Below are positions 46,501-55,189 of a stretch of DNA of 64,000 nucleotides, one piece after another (positions within the stretch are counted from its first letter, which is position 1; each line of letters begins with the position of its first letter). Made by a program: the position numbers and the translations under genes. The notes beneath the pieces were generated by a model, which worked only from the letters and a program-made list of their open reading frames with translations, had not been told where the DNA came from and ran no database searches. This DNA is from Zygnema cylindricum (Eukaryota > Streptophyta > Zygnematophyceae > Zygnematales > Zygnemataceae), in NCBI GenBank assembly GCA_037447655.1, contig JBBHKE010000962.1, forward strand, positions 231,822 to 295,821, written 5' to 3'.

Positions 46501-49500
46501 TCTGGCCGAAAATCATAAAACAGTGTTAACAATGCTATTAAAGGAAGTGGACTAAAATCGGCCTGCACTAAATTAGTATTCTATATTTTAGTTTCGAATC
46601 AACACTATTAAATCCTTAACTCTAATGACGATGGGCGGTGTATCTGTCGCAGCTTTATCAAATCATGTTTAAGCTTTCATCAAATCTTGTGATAATGTTC
46701 CCCGATGTTACCAAATATCCGGTAACGTTACATAAACATCATATAAACATTCCTTACTTGCCGCAAGTGTGAATACCCCCAGTAGTTGCTTACTCACTAT
46801 TTTGGTGTCAAAAGTTATAACTTAATCAACACTGTAACTTAAAAATATTAGACTTTAGTAGTGACTGCTTACTGACTATCTTGATGTCAACATTTTTACT
46901 TAATCAACACAACTCGAAACTATTACACTGCGGTAGTGATTGCTTACTCACTATCTTGGACACAACTGTCGAATTAATCGTGCCTGGTCCCACCATAAAA
47001 GCTTTTTGTTTTCGGCCATAAAGGGGGCATAAAACAAACCCCGACGTTTCTGACGATCCTTTCTTTATCTGCGAATCGTGAAGGAGGATTATACCCGGAT
47101 TGTCCATATGTTGAAATTCTAATCCCCAATGGATTCTTCCTGTTGTTAATTCCACTATTTCGATCCCAATCCTTGTAATGCGCAGTTTCTGTCCCCCCAA
47201 AAAAATCAATAATTTTTCACCACAATCTTCAATTTATATTGAATTTGCATAAATTAGTGTGGATCATATTAGTGGTATATGTGAAATTGATAATGGCTTC
47301 AGAAGATTTAAAGAAAAGAACAACAAATCAAGTTTTCTGAAGTGTTCACAGTGAACAGGGACTTGCCATTTTCTCTCATAAAAGTATAATTTTTATGTTC
47401 TTGAAACTTAAACCATCAAAACCGACTCGTACATCTCATCTTTGAACCTCAAAACCATAAAACACTACGCGCTTCTCACGTTCCCTATATTAGAAACCAT
47501 AAACCCACCAAAAATTTCCCTATTTGTATTCATAAAACATTAAGACTCACTCATTTGTTATTCATAAACCGTTAAAACTCAGTTAAAATTTCACATCTTA
47601 TGTTTCCTAAATATATATTCATAAACCATTAAAACTGACTGAAAACTTCTCATCTTATGTTCCCCATTTCTATATGCATTAACCATTAAAACCCACTCAA
47701 ACATTTTCATCGTATGTTTCCCAAATTTATATTCATATACCACTAAAACTTACCCATTTATTATTCGTATACCATTAAAAATCATTAAAAAGTTCTCTTG
47801 TGTTTCCTATATTTACATTCACATACCATTAAAAACTCACTCACAATAATTTATCTTAAGACTTCAAAATCATCACAACTCACATAAGGCGCATAAGTTC
47901 CAAATCTCCGTCGATAATGCAATACTGAAAATTCTGGAGGGGGGGGGGGAGGAGAAGCATCATGGAGAGCTCCAATTGCTTTATACAGGTCGGTTAATAA
48001 GGCTGTTCGATATCTGTCAACAAAGCCCCAAAGGCCATGAGGCAAAAATGTAAATTTATTTCCTTCCTAGACCTTTCAAAAATGCGACCAACAGCTTGTG
48101 AGATATGTGCAACAAAGAAACCTTGTGGATTAGTGTCTGCAAGTTACCGTAATTAGTGTGAATTTTTCAAGAGTGCGTATTTAACAATGAGTGTAGATTT
48201 TTATAACTATTTCAAAGAAACCCCCGACAATCAACACTATTTCTTGTGGGGAAGCATTAGTTCGACTTTTTCATCAACGTTTTCTACATTACACCGTCAA
48301 TTGCTTAATTAAGTTAAATATGCATTTACATATAATATAAATAAATATAAATAGTTCCCTTACTATGTGGTTTCTTTTTTGCTAAGTTGATTTTGCATGT
48401 TAGGGTTTCTTATGCAGGATGTTGATCAGGTGTTTCAGTTCACTTTCATTAACTTGTACTAACCAGTAATTCGTTAAGAATGTCAGATAATTTACTCAAT
48501 ATTTGTTCATTGCTCAGATTTTCAAATTTCCTTGACATCTTATTTACAAGTGTTGTACATCCGAGGTCCTCATCCGATAACCAATATGAGGGTTTTTGGG
48601 GCTTACAGATAATGGATATATCAGAAACATATCGGTTATCCGACATATTGGTGATATCTACATTATCCCTTTCGCAATATATGATATCGCGAAGACAAGC
48701 ATACTATTAGAGGATTTACAGGTTGCTATACTTCAACTTTTCAAGTAATTACTAGCGGTCGTACTTGATGAGTGTGCTGCCAAGTGGCGAGATGTGACAT
48801 ATTCCGCTGTCCGTAATGATGTAGGACGGTCACATCTTGATACTCCCGCAAATGCAATTTTGTAGCGTGTTTTAGTGGTACGTTACACATAAGTACTATG
48901 AACTATATTATGTAGTACGACTGTTATAAAACATCCTGATATATAACCGCCCACGGAAACGTATCACCAATAGAAAATAATCGGGCAAAAACAGGTAATC
49001 TCGGTATCTTGACCAACCAATAACTTTACATATCGATTATCAAACATATCGGTTTTGTGCAATCGCTGGCGTACAACACTACATTTTACTCAACATTGTT
49101 TTAATTTTTACTTATTGCTCAAAATTTACTCCAATAGCTTTCAATTTACTCAGCGTCGCAGTTCAGAAAAATTACGACAATGAACATTTCAGCGTTCAGC
49201 ATCCCGCCATAAACAAAGTACAAAAAAAAAGGAAAGAAATAGGAGAAACCAGAGAGGCTTTTTCTACTGACCTGCATGAAAATTTGATAAATTTAAACTT
49301 TCCTCTCCCATCCGACCGAACATTGATCGAAAATTCAGATCCCTGTTTAAATTACAAGTACGGTTTTTAGAATTTTCAAGGTTTGTAGAGATTTTAAAGT
49401 TTTCAAACATAGATAAGAAAAAAATAAAAGAGGATGTCCAATTCCATTATGTCCATCTAAACATGTGAGGAAGGAACCGGTGAAACAGAGAGAGAGGGAG

Positions 49501-50400
49501 TGGAAGGGGGAGAGAGGAAAAAAAGGTAGGAGAGAAGGAATACGTCAATCATAGGAAGAGGGAGAGGAGAGCGAAAGAACTGGCGAAACATAGGAAGAGG
49601 GAGGAGGGGGAAGTGAGGGAAATTAAAAAAAACCTATCTTAACTGACCTGTATCTCCTCTTTTCCTTGCGCCACGGAAATCCCTTCGAAATCTTTCACGA
49701 GATCATAACAATTCGTACAAATGAGTGTTATCGGATCGAGAGTTATAATTGCCGTCTGAGAAACGCAAAAAACGCGTTTATAACGGCCTCTCCATGAATG
49801 CTTTACTGTAGAATAACGACACAAATATTCGGGTTCCTCGGGAAAAACTTCCTGTAAAAAAGAAGATTTTTATGACCTAATTACAACCAAATTGAAACAC
49901 AGACATACCCACGCCCACTAAAAGGACGCATATATATTTATTGTTTTTAGTATTTAAAAAAGGGCTCAACTTGACACACTTCATCCATGTCGGTCTAAAG
50001 TACACCGTGAATCGCTATTAGAGCTAATAAATCTAATTCCGTCCCCGTTATTTGAACAAAAAATAGCGTTAAATATACCAGTTATTTTTTCTTAGCGATA
50101 ATTATTTTTCAGGCTCACAATCATCGTCGAACCGAAAACATAGTTGTGAACGCTAAAACTACCCATTCTTCCTCACCGCTAATAGCGATTCACGGTGTAC
50201 TTTGTTTCACAATTATCCCTAAAACCCCCAAAAACCATTGAAAACCCTAAAATTTCAAAAAATGTCTAGAAAACTCTAAAAACCCTAAAAATAGTTAAAA
50301 AATAAACTTTCAAAAACTCTAAAAACCTTAAAAAAAAAGAGAAAATATTTTCTCTCACCACTCCCTCCCCTGCTCCCGTCGCCCTCGTCAGAAAATCCAT
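31593..50400 (-). CDS. GRV2/KAM2-like (RME-8, DNAJC13) endosomal protein, N-terminal half, 16 exons
   Basis: Exons 50400-50359, 49851-49648, 49342-49272, 48013-47884, 47188-46952, 44821-44734, 43681-43476, 41743-41642, 41123-41061, 40421-40208, 38792-38463, 37894-37623, 36458-36176, 35156-34074, 32843-32537, 31818-31593. Phases agree at every junction; 1,286 codons. Conserved plant GRV2 blocks: KHSWRGRYKR (exon 2), FVLCPLYGRK (5), SLVERRPENYE (7), RFAEEPQMFAIEFNDGCP (8), PRLTMPGH (10), SPKAAAT (11), ESVAVIMRTIAEED and MRDAALRDGALL (13), ADLIWNERTRQELREAL (14), EFSVSYPSLSKELCVGQYY (15), VRELCARAMALV (16). RME-8 proteins recruit Hsc70 to endosomes for sorting; GRV2 acts in vacuolar transport and gravitropism. 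Codon 875 (34774-34776) is an in-frame TAG. The J domain and remaining C-terminal half are absent. Possibly a pseudogene or partial duplicate. Confidence 0.85.
31819..32536 (-). other. GRV2-like intron 15
   Basis: A-rich on the plus strand with no repeat copy of exon 15 detected. No other feature. Confidence 0.6.
32538..32842 (-). other. GRV2-like exon 15
   Basis: Acceptor TTTCCAAATGTAG and donor ACATC|GTAAGT. Encodes a Gly-rich run from a GGA repeat, then EFSVSYPSLSKELCVGQYYL and the YHRFLCEADTGL block. Listed separately because its GGA/CCT runs (32683-32703, 32810-32840) give spurious frames on both strands. Confidence 0.85.
32844..34073 (-). other. GRV2-like intron 14
   Basis: Contains a poly(T) run (33021-33041), a TA-flanked MITE at 33075-33285 and a GAGGGA simple repeat at 33391-33442. 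Otherwise noncoding. Confidence 0.7.
33075..33285. mobile_element. TA-flanked MITE
   Basis: 211 bp, TA at 33073-33074 and 33286-33287. Ends CATTGCCCATCGTCATT... and ...AATGATGGGCACTG. Same family style as 46450-46640 (ATTAGAGTTAATAA, CGGTCGC/GCGACCG blocks). No coding capacity. Confidence 0.6.
34690..34773 (-). repeat. GGA trinucleotide tract inside exon 14
   Basis: CCT/CCCT runs on the plus strand. In the gene frame it would read as Gly/Glu. The TAG stop is immediately 5' of it (34774-34776). Frames on the opposite strand (poly-Pro) are artefacts. Confidence 0.85.
35828..35868 (-). repeat. Intronic copy of exon 13 3' end with donor
   Basis: Plus-strand CTGACCTGGAGCAAAAAAAA / TATCGACAAAAGCTC parallels the exon 13 end CTCACCTGGAGGAAAACATC / TCGACAAAAGCTCC (36171-36205). 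The donor-like GTCAG is preserved. Confidence 0.6.
36020..36052 (-). repeat. Possible copy of exon 14 5' end
   Basis: On the minus strand GGCTGTGGCAGACACACTTGCATGAA reads LWQTHLHE, resembling the exon 14 start LIAYLHTK, and is preceded by AG. Similarity is modest. Confidence 0.3.
36780..37620 (-). repeat. Intron 12 minisatellite (CAAATTCCCT) with exon 12 copies
   Basis: The plus strand is largely short units such as CCCTCAAATTCC. Interspersed are three copies of about 90 bp of the exon 12 3' end: 37321-37414, 37064-37156 and 36948-37045 (compare 37621-37715). The first retains most of the exon text (CTATAAAGTCCTACCGTCTGTC). Confidence 0.75.
37900..38300 (-). repeat. Intron 11 GA/CT tracts and copies of exon 11 3' end
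   Basis: Purine-rich simple repeat at 37900-38060, then two copies of the exon 11 3' end on the plus strand: 38232-38264 (CTCTCATCTGCTAATTCTAC) and 38350-38382 (CTCGCCCACTAATTCTACTG). Compare 38457-38480 (CTCTCACCTGCTACCTCTGC). Confidence 0.6.
38928..38965 (-). repeat. Intronic copy of exon 11 5' end with acceptor
   Basis: GGCTTGCTTTTGATCCTGAA repeats the exon 11 start/acceptor at 38779-38800 (TCTTGCTTTTGATCCTGAA). Confidence 0.65.
40048..40118 (-). repeat. Intronic copy of exon 10 3' end
   Basis: GGAATAGAACCTTC, then TCTTTTGCGGCAGTTGCC and AATTGCTTC repeat exon 10 at 40211-40265 almost exactly over about 60 bp. It even keeps an open reading (QLATAAKDSVAEGSIP) like the exon (QLATAAKDAMVEGSIP). 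Confidence 0.8.
40510..40562 (-). repeat. Intronic copy from the 5' part of exon 10
   Basis: GAGCATTTGGAGGATTGAGA / CGATGTCAGGGCATCG parallels 40351-40386 (GAGCGTTTGGAGGATCGAGA / CGATGCCCAGGCATCG) inside exon 10. It lies upstream of the exon within a GAGGGAAATTTGA minisatellite (40430-40900). Confidence 0.7.
41124..41641 (-). other. GRV2-like intron 8
   Basis: A-rich; no exon-end copy or element detected. The donor of exon 8 reads CAT|GTATGG. Confidence 0.6.
41744..42613 (-). repeat. Distal part of intron 7, GA-rich tract
   Basis: 41750-42180 is AT-rich and empty. 42180-42613 is a GAGAAGGAGAGG-type purine tract on the plus strand, so the transcript is CU-rich. Ser/Leu/Pro-rich frames on the minus strand (42106-42615) are translations of it. 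Confidence 0.75.
42614..43475 (-). repeat. Tandem array of exon 7 3' ends with splice donors
   Basis: Eight copies of the last ~55 bp of exon 7 plus donor lie in intron 7, at about 42614, 42748, 42844, 42934, 43028, 43128, 43224 and 43364 (plus-strand starts). Each has TTTCCGGTCGTCTTTCCACT / AGAGATGTTCTTGTG-like text. They are separated by GA-rich spacers of variable length. On the minus strand most read TRTSLVERRPENYE followed by GGTACG or a variant. Confidence 0.9.
43769..44409 (-). repeat. Copies of exon 7 5' end with acceptor in intron 6
   Basis: Plus-strand copies at 43779-43818, 43880-43918, 44235-44268 (weak) and 44370-44409 resemble 43661-43700 (CTTCTGCAAATAGAGAATTT / GCTGCAAGAGCGTTGCAG). 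They keep the acceptor-like CTTGCAG/CTGCAG on the minus strand. 43945-44165 is a separate TAGTTTGATTATT minisatellite. Confidence 0.72.
44440..44733 (-). repeat. CT-rich tract in intron 6
   Basis: A pyrimidine-rich run on the plus strand (44455-44715). No gene. Confidence 0.7.
44822..45540 (-). repeat. Intron 5 diverged minisatellite
   Basis: 44840-44925 is an AAGGAAAGGAAA tract. 44985-45540 repeats a unit of roughly 60-65 bp (CTACTATTTCAGTTAGAAATCAATCAGCATTTCAACTT-like) with strong divergence. It carries several TTTCAG trinucleotide contexts on the plus strand. Confidence 0.65.
45623..45839. mobile_element. TA-flanked MITE in the exon 5 array
   Basis: 217 bp with ends CACCGTGAACCGCTATTAGT ... 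ACTAATAGCGATACACGGTG and TA at 45621-45622 and 45840-45841. Other array units read ACGGTAGTGATTGC without interruption, which gives the empty site and confirms TA duplication. Confidence 0.85.
46003..46770. mobile_element. TIR element with GGGGTATTCACACTTG ends
   Basis: Left AGGGGTATTCACACTTGCG and right CGCAAGTGTGAATACCCC are inverted and lie inside the exon 5 array. No transposase. It contains a nested TA-MITE at 46450-46640. Superfamily unclear; the flanking duplication is 2-3 bp (CA or CAG). Confidence 0.65.
46450..46640. mobile_element. TA-flanked MITE nested in the TIR element
   Basis: 191 bp; ends CACCACCCATCCTTATTAG ... CTAATGACGATGGGCGGTG, TA at 46448-46449 and 46641-46642. Confidence 0.7.
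47189..47883 (-). repeat. GRV2-like intron 4 minisatellite
   Basis: 47400-47850 repeats a unit of about 75 bp containing TATTCATAAACCATTAAAAC / TCACTC and ATGTTTCC words. No clear copy of exon 4. The rest of the intron is featureless. Confidence 0.65.
48014..49271 (-). other. GRV2-like intron 3
   Basis: Holds a hAT-like element (48548-49081). The remainder is AT-rich with no gene. Confidence 0.6.
48548..49081. mobile_element. hAT-like non-autonomous element, second copy
   Basis: 534 bp; ends AAGTGTTGTACATC ... GTACAACACTA. Flanks TTATTTAC and CATTTTAC agree at 6 of 8 bases, fitting a decayed 8-bp duplication. The interior shares ATATCGGTTATCCGA-like words with 7896-8761. Confidence 0.6.
49852..50358 (-). 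other. GRV2-like intron 1
   Basis: Donor GTG|GTGAGA, acceptor TTTTTACAG. Contains a TA-MITE (50003-50197) and a run of AAACCCTAAAAA-like text (50215-50335). Confidence 0.65.
50003..50197. mobile_element. TA-flanked MITE with near-perfect inverted ends
   Basis: 195 bp; ends CACCGTGAATCGCTATTAG and CTAATAGCGATTCACGGTG are exact inverted copies over 19 bp. TA at 50001-50002 and 50198-50199. Short and noncoding. Confidence 0.88.
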
Positions 50401-50800
50401 CGGATTCTTCTGCCACCACCTCCTCTCCCTCCCAAACTCCTTCTCCTCCCTCCCTTTGTCGATTTGCAAACTTCCAAAAATGTCCGGCTCTTCGCTCTTT
50501 TCTCGTCTTCCTTCTTTCTCTCGTTTTCTGTCGTTTTCTGAAAACCTGTCCGTTTCTGACGCCTTCCTGTCGTTTCTAGAGTTCTTTCCAGCGAGGACGT
50601 CACTTCTGTCGACGGTTTTTGTGGCACGCGCGCCTGAAACCCTACTCTGAGAGGTTCCGTCCCCCTGACCAGTGAGAGGCTGCCACGTGGCACCTTCTCT
50701 GTCGTTTTTCGGGTCTAGGGGGCGGAGGACCCCCTGGGAGCCACCCAGAGTGTACGGGCACTTAAACGCACTTTCTGTTTCTGTTTCTGTTTCAGTTTCA
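50401..50800 (-). promoter_or_regulatory. GRV2-like 5' leader and promoter with G-box
   Basis: Directly upstream of the exon 1 ATG (50400). GC content is higher than its surroundings. The 12-bp palindrome TGCCACGTGGCA at 50681-50692 contains a CACGTG G-box, the bZIP/bHLH site common in plant promoters, about 280 bp upstream of the ATG. No TATA box assigned. Open frames across this stretch are not supported as genes. Confidence 0.45.
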
Positions 50801-51350
50801 GTTGCATTTGCAATTTCAGTTCAGTTTTAGCTTCAGTTGCAGATTCAGTATGATTTTAAATTATTCTTTTATGAGTCTTCATTTCAGTTACTGTTTCCGT
50901 TTCAGTTTTAGTCTCAGTTCCAGTCAAGTGTCAGTTGCTCCAGTTGGAGCTAATCCTACAGCTTGGAGATGTCAGTGTACGGAGTTCAAGAAAGTACATG
51001 TTCTGAACATAAAAGTTTGAGTGATGATGACGTCAGCTATCACTTGTCACTAGACTTTCAGATTCGGAGCCTTCAAAAAATACTACGTAAGGGCTATAAA
51101 GCTAAGGATGAAGGCAATGCTAAGCGTGTGCATCAGAAAACAACGCGTGGCATCGTCGCACGTGTGACATGTTTGGCGGGTGAGGATGGGCGAGGAGCCA
51201 TTAGTGACGAGCGAGTAAGTCAGCGATGGAGGTTGGCGTAATACTTCAAACGCGGAATTGTAAATGCCGTCTGCATCATTCTAATTTAGTTCCAGTAGAC
51301 GTGGCAGATTATGGTCCACGTTCTTAAATAGTGTAATTTATTATATTTAA
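50765..51350 (+). other. Unassigned region with TTTCAG repeat and an open frame
   Basis: 50770-50945 is a TTTCAGTTTC-like tract. A 92-codon open frame (50963-51241) has no recognisable domain and no supporting context. I do not call it a gene. Confidence 0.4.
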
Positions 51351-51354
51351 GGTA

Positions 51355-51837
51355 TCAATGTCAAAATTTTGGGGTGCCGATATAGTGTACATAAGGCTAA
51401 TAAGTAATAACGATTCACGGTGTAATTTATGAGATAGAACTTTTTACAGAGGAAGTTTACTATAATTCATCAATAACTCTAATTTGGCGCGCTGAATATC
51501 TCTACTGTAAATTAGGTATCCATACAGAATCTGACAAAACGTACAGTTTCACGTCATTTTGACGTTTGCAATACGCGGTTTGTTAAAACGCAGTTAAATG
51601 ATAACGGCCTGTGTTAAATCATTATTTGTACTTTTCTATTTAATAAAGTACAATTTTGCACGGTCAGACACCCACCGTACGCCCCACTATTTAAACCGGC
51701 ACTGTATTAGAGTTATTAACGCTCATTCAAAAAGTACCTTAAATATAATTTAGAATAATGCACTCTATTTACGGTGATGGAGTCAAAATTTGGGGAGACG
51801 GAATTAGCGTACATAACTTTAATTACGATTCGCGGTG
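51355..51837. mobile_element. Adjoining partial TA-MITE copies
   Basis: 51355-51419 is a right terminus (GGCTAATAAG...AACGATTCACGGTGTA). 51428-51837 is a longer relative lacking its left end and finishing AATTACGATTCGCGGTG|TA. The latter is closely similar to 54100-54450 and 55250-55687 (CAAAACGTACAGTTT, CGGTTTGTTAAAACGCAGTT, TTTGCACGGTCAGACACC). Confidence 0.65.
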
Positions 51838-51886
51838 TACTGGTACGGTGTCACAGTCCTGTACAGTACACCATGAAGCGTTACTA

Positions 51887-52455
51887 CACCGCGCATCGTT
51901 ATTAGTGTCAACGACACTAATTTGGGTTCTTAAAATTTTGATTTTTTTCCTCAAATAGGATACATGATTTTAATTTTCCTTGACGTTTGCGTGGTTCACA
52001 CTTGAAAAAAGGGGAAAACGATGTCATAAATTTTGGCATCCGTACGCCATATTTCATAAAATGACAAAAAACGCGGCGGTGACGGTTCGATGTCAGACCG
52101 TACACAAATGTACCTTTTCAAGTGAAAATTTTACAAAAAATGAGTTAAATCAGACGCGCACGCATGGGATCATGCGCTAAAAAAACGGGATTGTTTTGAC
52201 ACGTAAATTAGTCTTACATGTACGGATATTTAAATTTCACGACGGCGTACGATTTTTAATATTTTGTACGGATACATATATTAATGTATATAATCGTACA
52301 GCGAATATTCCATTTTTGCTGTTCCCAAATTAGCATAAACGCCGAAATTAGAATACACCTTTTAAAAAAAAAAAAAAAAAATCTTAATTAGCGTCAATGA
52401 CGGTATATTTACTTCCACACTATTTAAACTTTGACACTAATAACGATGCGCGGTG
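51887..52455. mobile_element. TA-flanked MITE (569 bp)
   Basis: Ends CACCGCGCATCGTTATTAGT and ACTAATAACGATGCGCGGTG are exact inverted copies; TA at 51885-51886 and 52456-52457. Confidence 0.82.
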
Positions 52456-52548
52456 TAGCGTTGAAATATTATTAGTGTTAAAAAATAATTAGCGTTAATA
52501 ATACTAATTACGATTCTCATTTTTTTTGAGAAAAATGTTTAATACTAA

Positions 52549-53326
52549 GGGTGCGTCTCCATGTACTTGAAACTTAGAGAAAAAACTTTGTTTTTTAGCA
52601 CAGATCCGGCGGACCCGGATTTCGGGTGTCCCTATGTGTAACAACGACATAGTTACTTAAGCGTGTGACGATTGTATACGCTGACAATGCCCGTGACGGC
52701 TGTCAACGTCTACAATCTGTGATGACGCACGCTATTTTTTGTAACAGGTTGTGACGTCGAATGAGTTTTCGTGACATTGTAGACGTCTCGCCATCCACCC
52801 TGCGCCGTTTCACGGTTGAGGAAGATGCACTTTGCCTTTGCGTCTCTTGTCCGCTCAACGTGAAATGGCATCGGATCTTGAGACCCCTGGCGAAATAGAA
52901 TCCGTACCAGGCGCAAACGGACAAAACCAAACAAATTGTGTACTTTGCTTTGTCGTACCTAAACGGAAACGGACAAAACATAGCGGATCGTGCAGTTTTC
53001 GTCGTCGCTTGAATTATTTTGAAATTTCCTAGAAATTTCTTACACGTGCGACTACGTGTTTTAATTTGTTTTTCGAAAAATCTTTGTTTTAAAACACATC
53101 TTCCGTGTGTTTTAAAGAAAAGTTTGAAGATGACGTTTATTGGCGTGGCCGTGGGTCCAAGAACACAAAACGACAATATGTAGTACATCTTAAATTCGAT
53201 GATGACGCAAAATGTACTTCTCATTTTATTTTTTTTCTGTACGGTTGAAACTTACGCGGTACGGCCCTAAGTTTTACAGGAAAACGACAGAAAAAAACCT
53301 TTACTTAGGCACATGGAGACGCACCC
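52549..53326 (+). mobile_element. Harbinger-like MITE, intact copy
   Basis: 778 bp; ends GGGTGCGTCTCCATGT ... ACATGGAGACGCACCC (exact 16-bp inverted ends), flanked by TAA at 52546-52548 and 53327-53329. This is the reference copy for 510-1345 and 1346-1640/4968-5083. No transposase; the minus-strand frame 53224-52703 inside it also appears decayed in copy A and is probably not a gene. Confidence 0.85.
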
Positions 53327-54453
53327 TAATCGATCATTAATTCTAGTTTTGGTACAACAAATCTGCCATCAGGATGGATCTTCACAGTAAAATAGGTATG
53401 GTACAAAATCTGACAAATCGTACACTGTCGCGTCCTTTGACTCTAATTTTTTCATAACTCTAGTTTGGGTGTTCACGCGAATAATAATTATGCCACACAT
53501 ATATTTACACTAAAATATGTACGATCTTATTATGTCTCTTATTCTGAGCGTAGTTTTACATGCGATCGCAATTATTTAAATCCATGTTTCGTACGTTTTT
53601 ACTTAATAAATTACGGTTTTGTACGGACTAACGCGTCCGTACACCACACTATTCAATAATACCTTAAATTAGAATTATGAACGCTAGTTCTCTAGAACCG
53701 TAATTAACGTAAAGGAAAATTAAGTATTATCAATTCTATTTCGGGTTTTGGAATCAAAATTTGGGGGCACCAATATAGAGTTCATAACGCTAATAACGAT
53801 TAGCGGTGTACTTTGCTCGTCAATCCAAAGCATAAGAGTATGTGCACATGTGTTCAAGTAAAGGTATGTCCCCATGTATTAAAGTATCGACATTTTCTTG
53901 TCGTTTTGACCTAAAACGCAGTTAAAACGCAGTTCCGTACGAGAAAAACTTGAACAGTTTAACTGTACAAAAAATCAATTCTTCAAAAGTACAGAAAACG
54001 TCAAGTCGATACTTTGAATGTACACCGAGAATCGTTAGTAGAGTAAAGAAAAAATTAGAGAAAAAAATAAAAATTAATAATTACAGTTATGAACTCTAAT
54101 TTGTATGATATAACTATTTCAAATATGAAACTTACTCTAATTTATCAATAACTCTAATTTGGGCATAAATTTGGTCTATGAATATATCCACTGTAAATTA
54201 GTACAAGTACAGAATTTGACAAAACTTACAATTTCACATCATTATGACGTTTGCATTGCGCGGTTTGTAAAAATGCAGTTACATGAAAACGGCATGTACT
54301 AAATCATTATTTGTAAATTTTTACTTAATAAAGTACATTTTTGCACGGTCGGACACCGACCGTACGCCACTCTATTTAAAACGGCACTGTATTAAAGTTA
54401 TCAACGCTTATTCAAAAAATACCTTAAATAACGTAGATAATAATTTAGAATAA

Positions 54454-55182
54454 GGGTGAAGTTCCATTATATGAAAAGTCAGGTTATTTACAAAAATTCG
54501 GACATCTCCGTACTACGCCGTACCTACTATTTTGTTTTTATCGGAAAAACAACATAACAAAGAATCTTGACAACATTCTCTAAAAGTTTGAGAGTTAACA
54601 ATGACCGGTGGATTCCATTTCGCGAAGCATTCGCTTCGAAAGTTTTTGTAATTGGCAATGTACCTTGCGAGGTACATCACCAATTACACCAAAAAATTGA
54701 GCCGCGATACGTTGGATAATGAGCATACGTGGTCAAGATGGCAACCAATTGAAAACCAAAAATTTCGCACACGATATACGAATTCAAAAATCCAACAAAA
54801 ATTACAAACGAAATGTCGTAACGCACTTTCATTACGCTATTTATGTTAGCGCCCATTTGTTACACTATTTCTAGCAACGCTCATTCGTCACGCGAAAAAA
54901 GAGGAACCCTAAAAAAATAAAGTGATATCTGACAAGGCGTCTACAAATAGTACAAACGTTGTCGTGCAAGATGACCTCGTACGCACGTACGTGATACGCA
55001 AATGAAGATTTTTGGTCGGTGAGAATATCATAGACAATTTTCAATATCCAATCTTAACTCACGTGTACCACTAAATTATGAACACGTGGATTACAAACTC
55101 TGCCCAATGGAACTTCGTTTAAATTGTAGCATTTTGTAATGTTGGCCGTACAATTACAGAATGTCCTAATGGAAATTCACCC
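54454..55182. mobile_element. Second Harbinger-like MITE family
   Basis: 729 bp; ends GGGTGAAGTTCCATTA ... TAATGGAAATTCACCC, flanked by TAA at 54451-54453 and 55183-55185. Inside, TACCTTGCGAGGTACAT (54660-54678) lies in an inverted ATTGG...CCAAT hairpin. Different internal sequence from the GGGTGCGTC family but the same terminus style. Confidence 0.82.
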
Positions 55183-55189
55183 TAATGTA

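Larger units (their letters stand above)
45541..46947 (-). repeat. Array of exon 5 3' ends with donors, interrupted by elements
   Basis: Five plus-strand copies of the exon 5 end (GATTGCTTACTCACTATCTT / GG...) at about 45541, 45841, 45916, 46787 and 46863. Each is followed by an ACTTAATCAACAC, TTTTAACTTA, AACTATTAAACTACGGTA unit (period about 75-80 bp). On the minus strand each carries AAGATA|GTGAGTAAG-like donor text. A TA-MITE (45623-45839) and a larger TIR element (about 46003-46770) are inserted in the array. Confidence 0.8.
51869..53808. mobile_element. Nested stack: outer TA-MITE with two insertions
   Basis: Outer ends CACCATGAAGCGTTAC(TA) at 51869 and CGCTAATAACGATTAGCGGTG at 53808, flanked by TA (51867-51868, 53809-53810). 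Inside: a TA-MITE 51887-52455 and a Harbinger-like MITE 52549-53326. Removing the first restores a CACCATGAAGCGTTACTAGC terminus typical of the family. The outer assignment is inferred from ends only. Confidence 0.55.

Noticed and set aside
52703-53224. 173-codon minus frame, also seen in part at 804-1205
   Set aside because: Lies wholly in a MITE; the related copy is degenerate and no protein family is recognisable.
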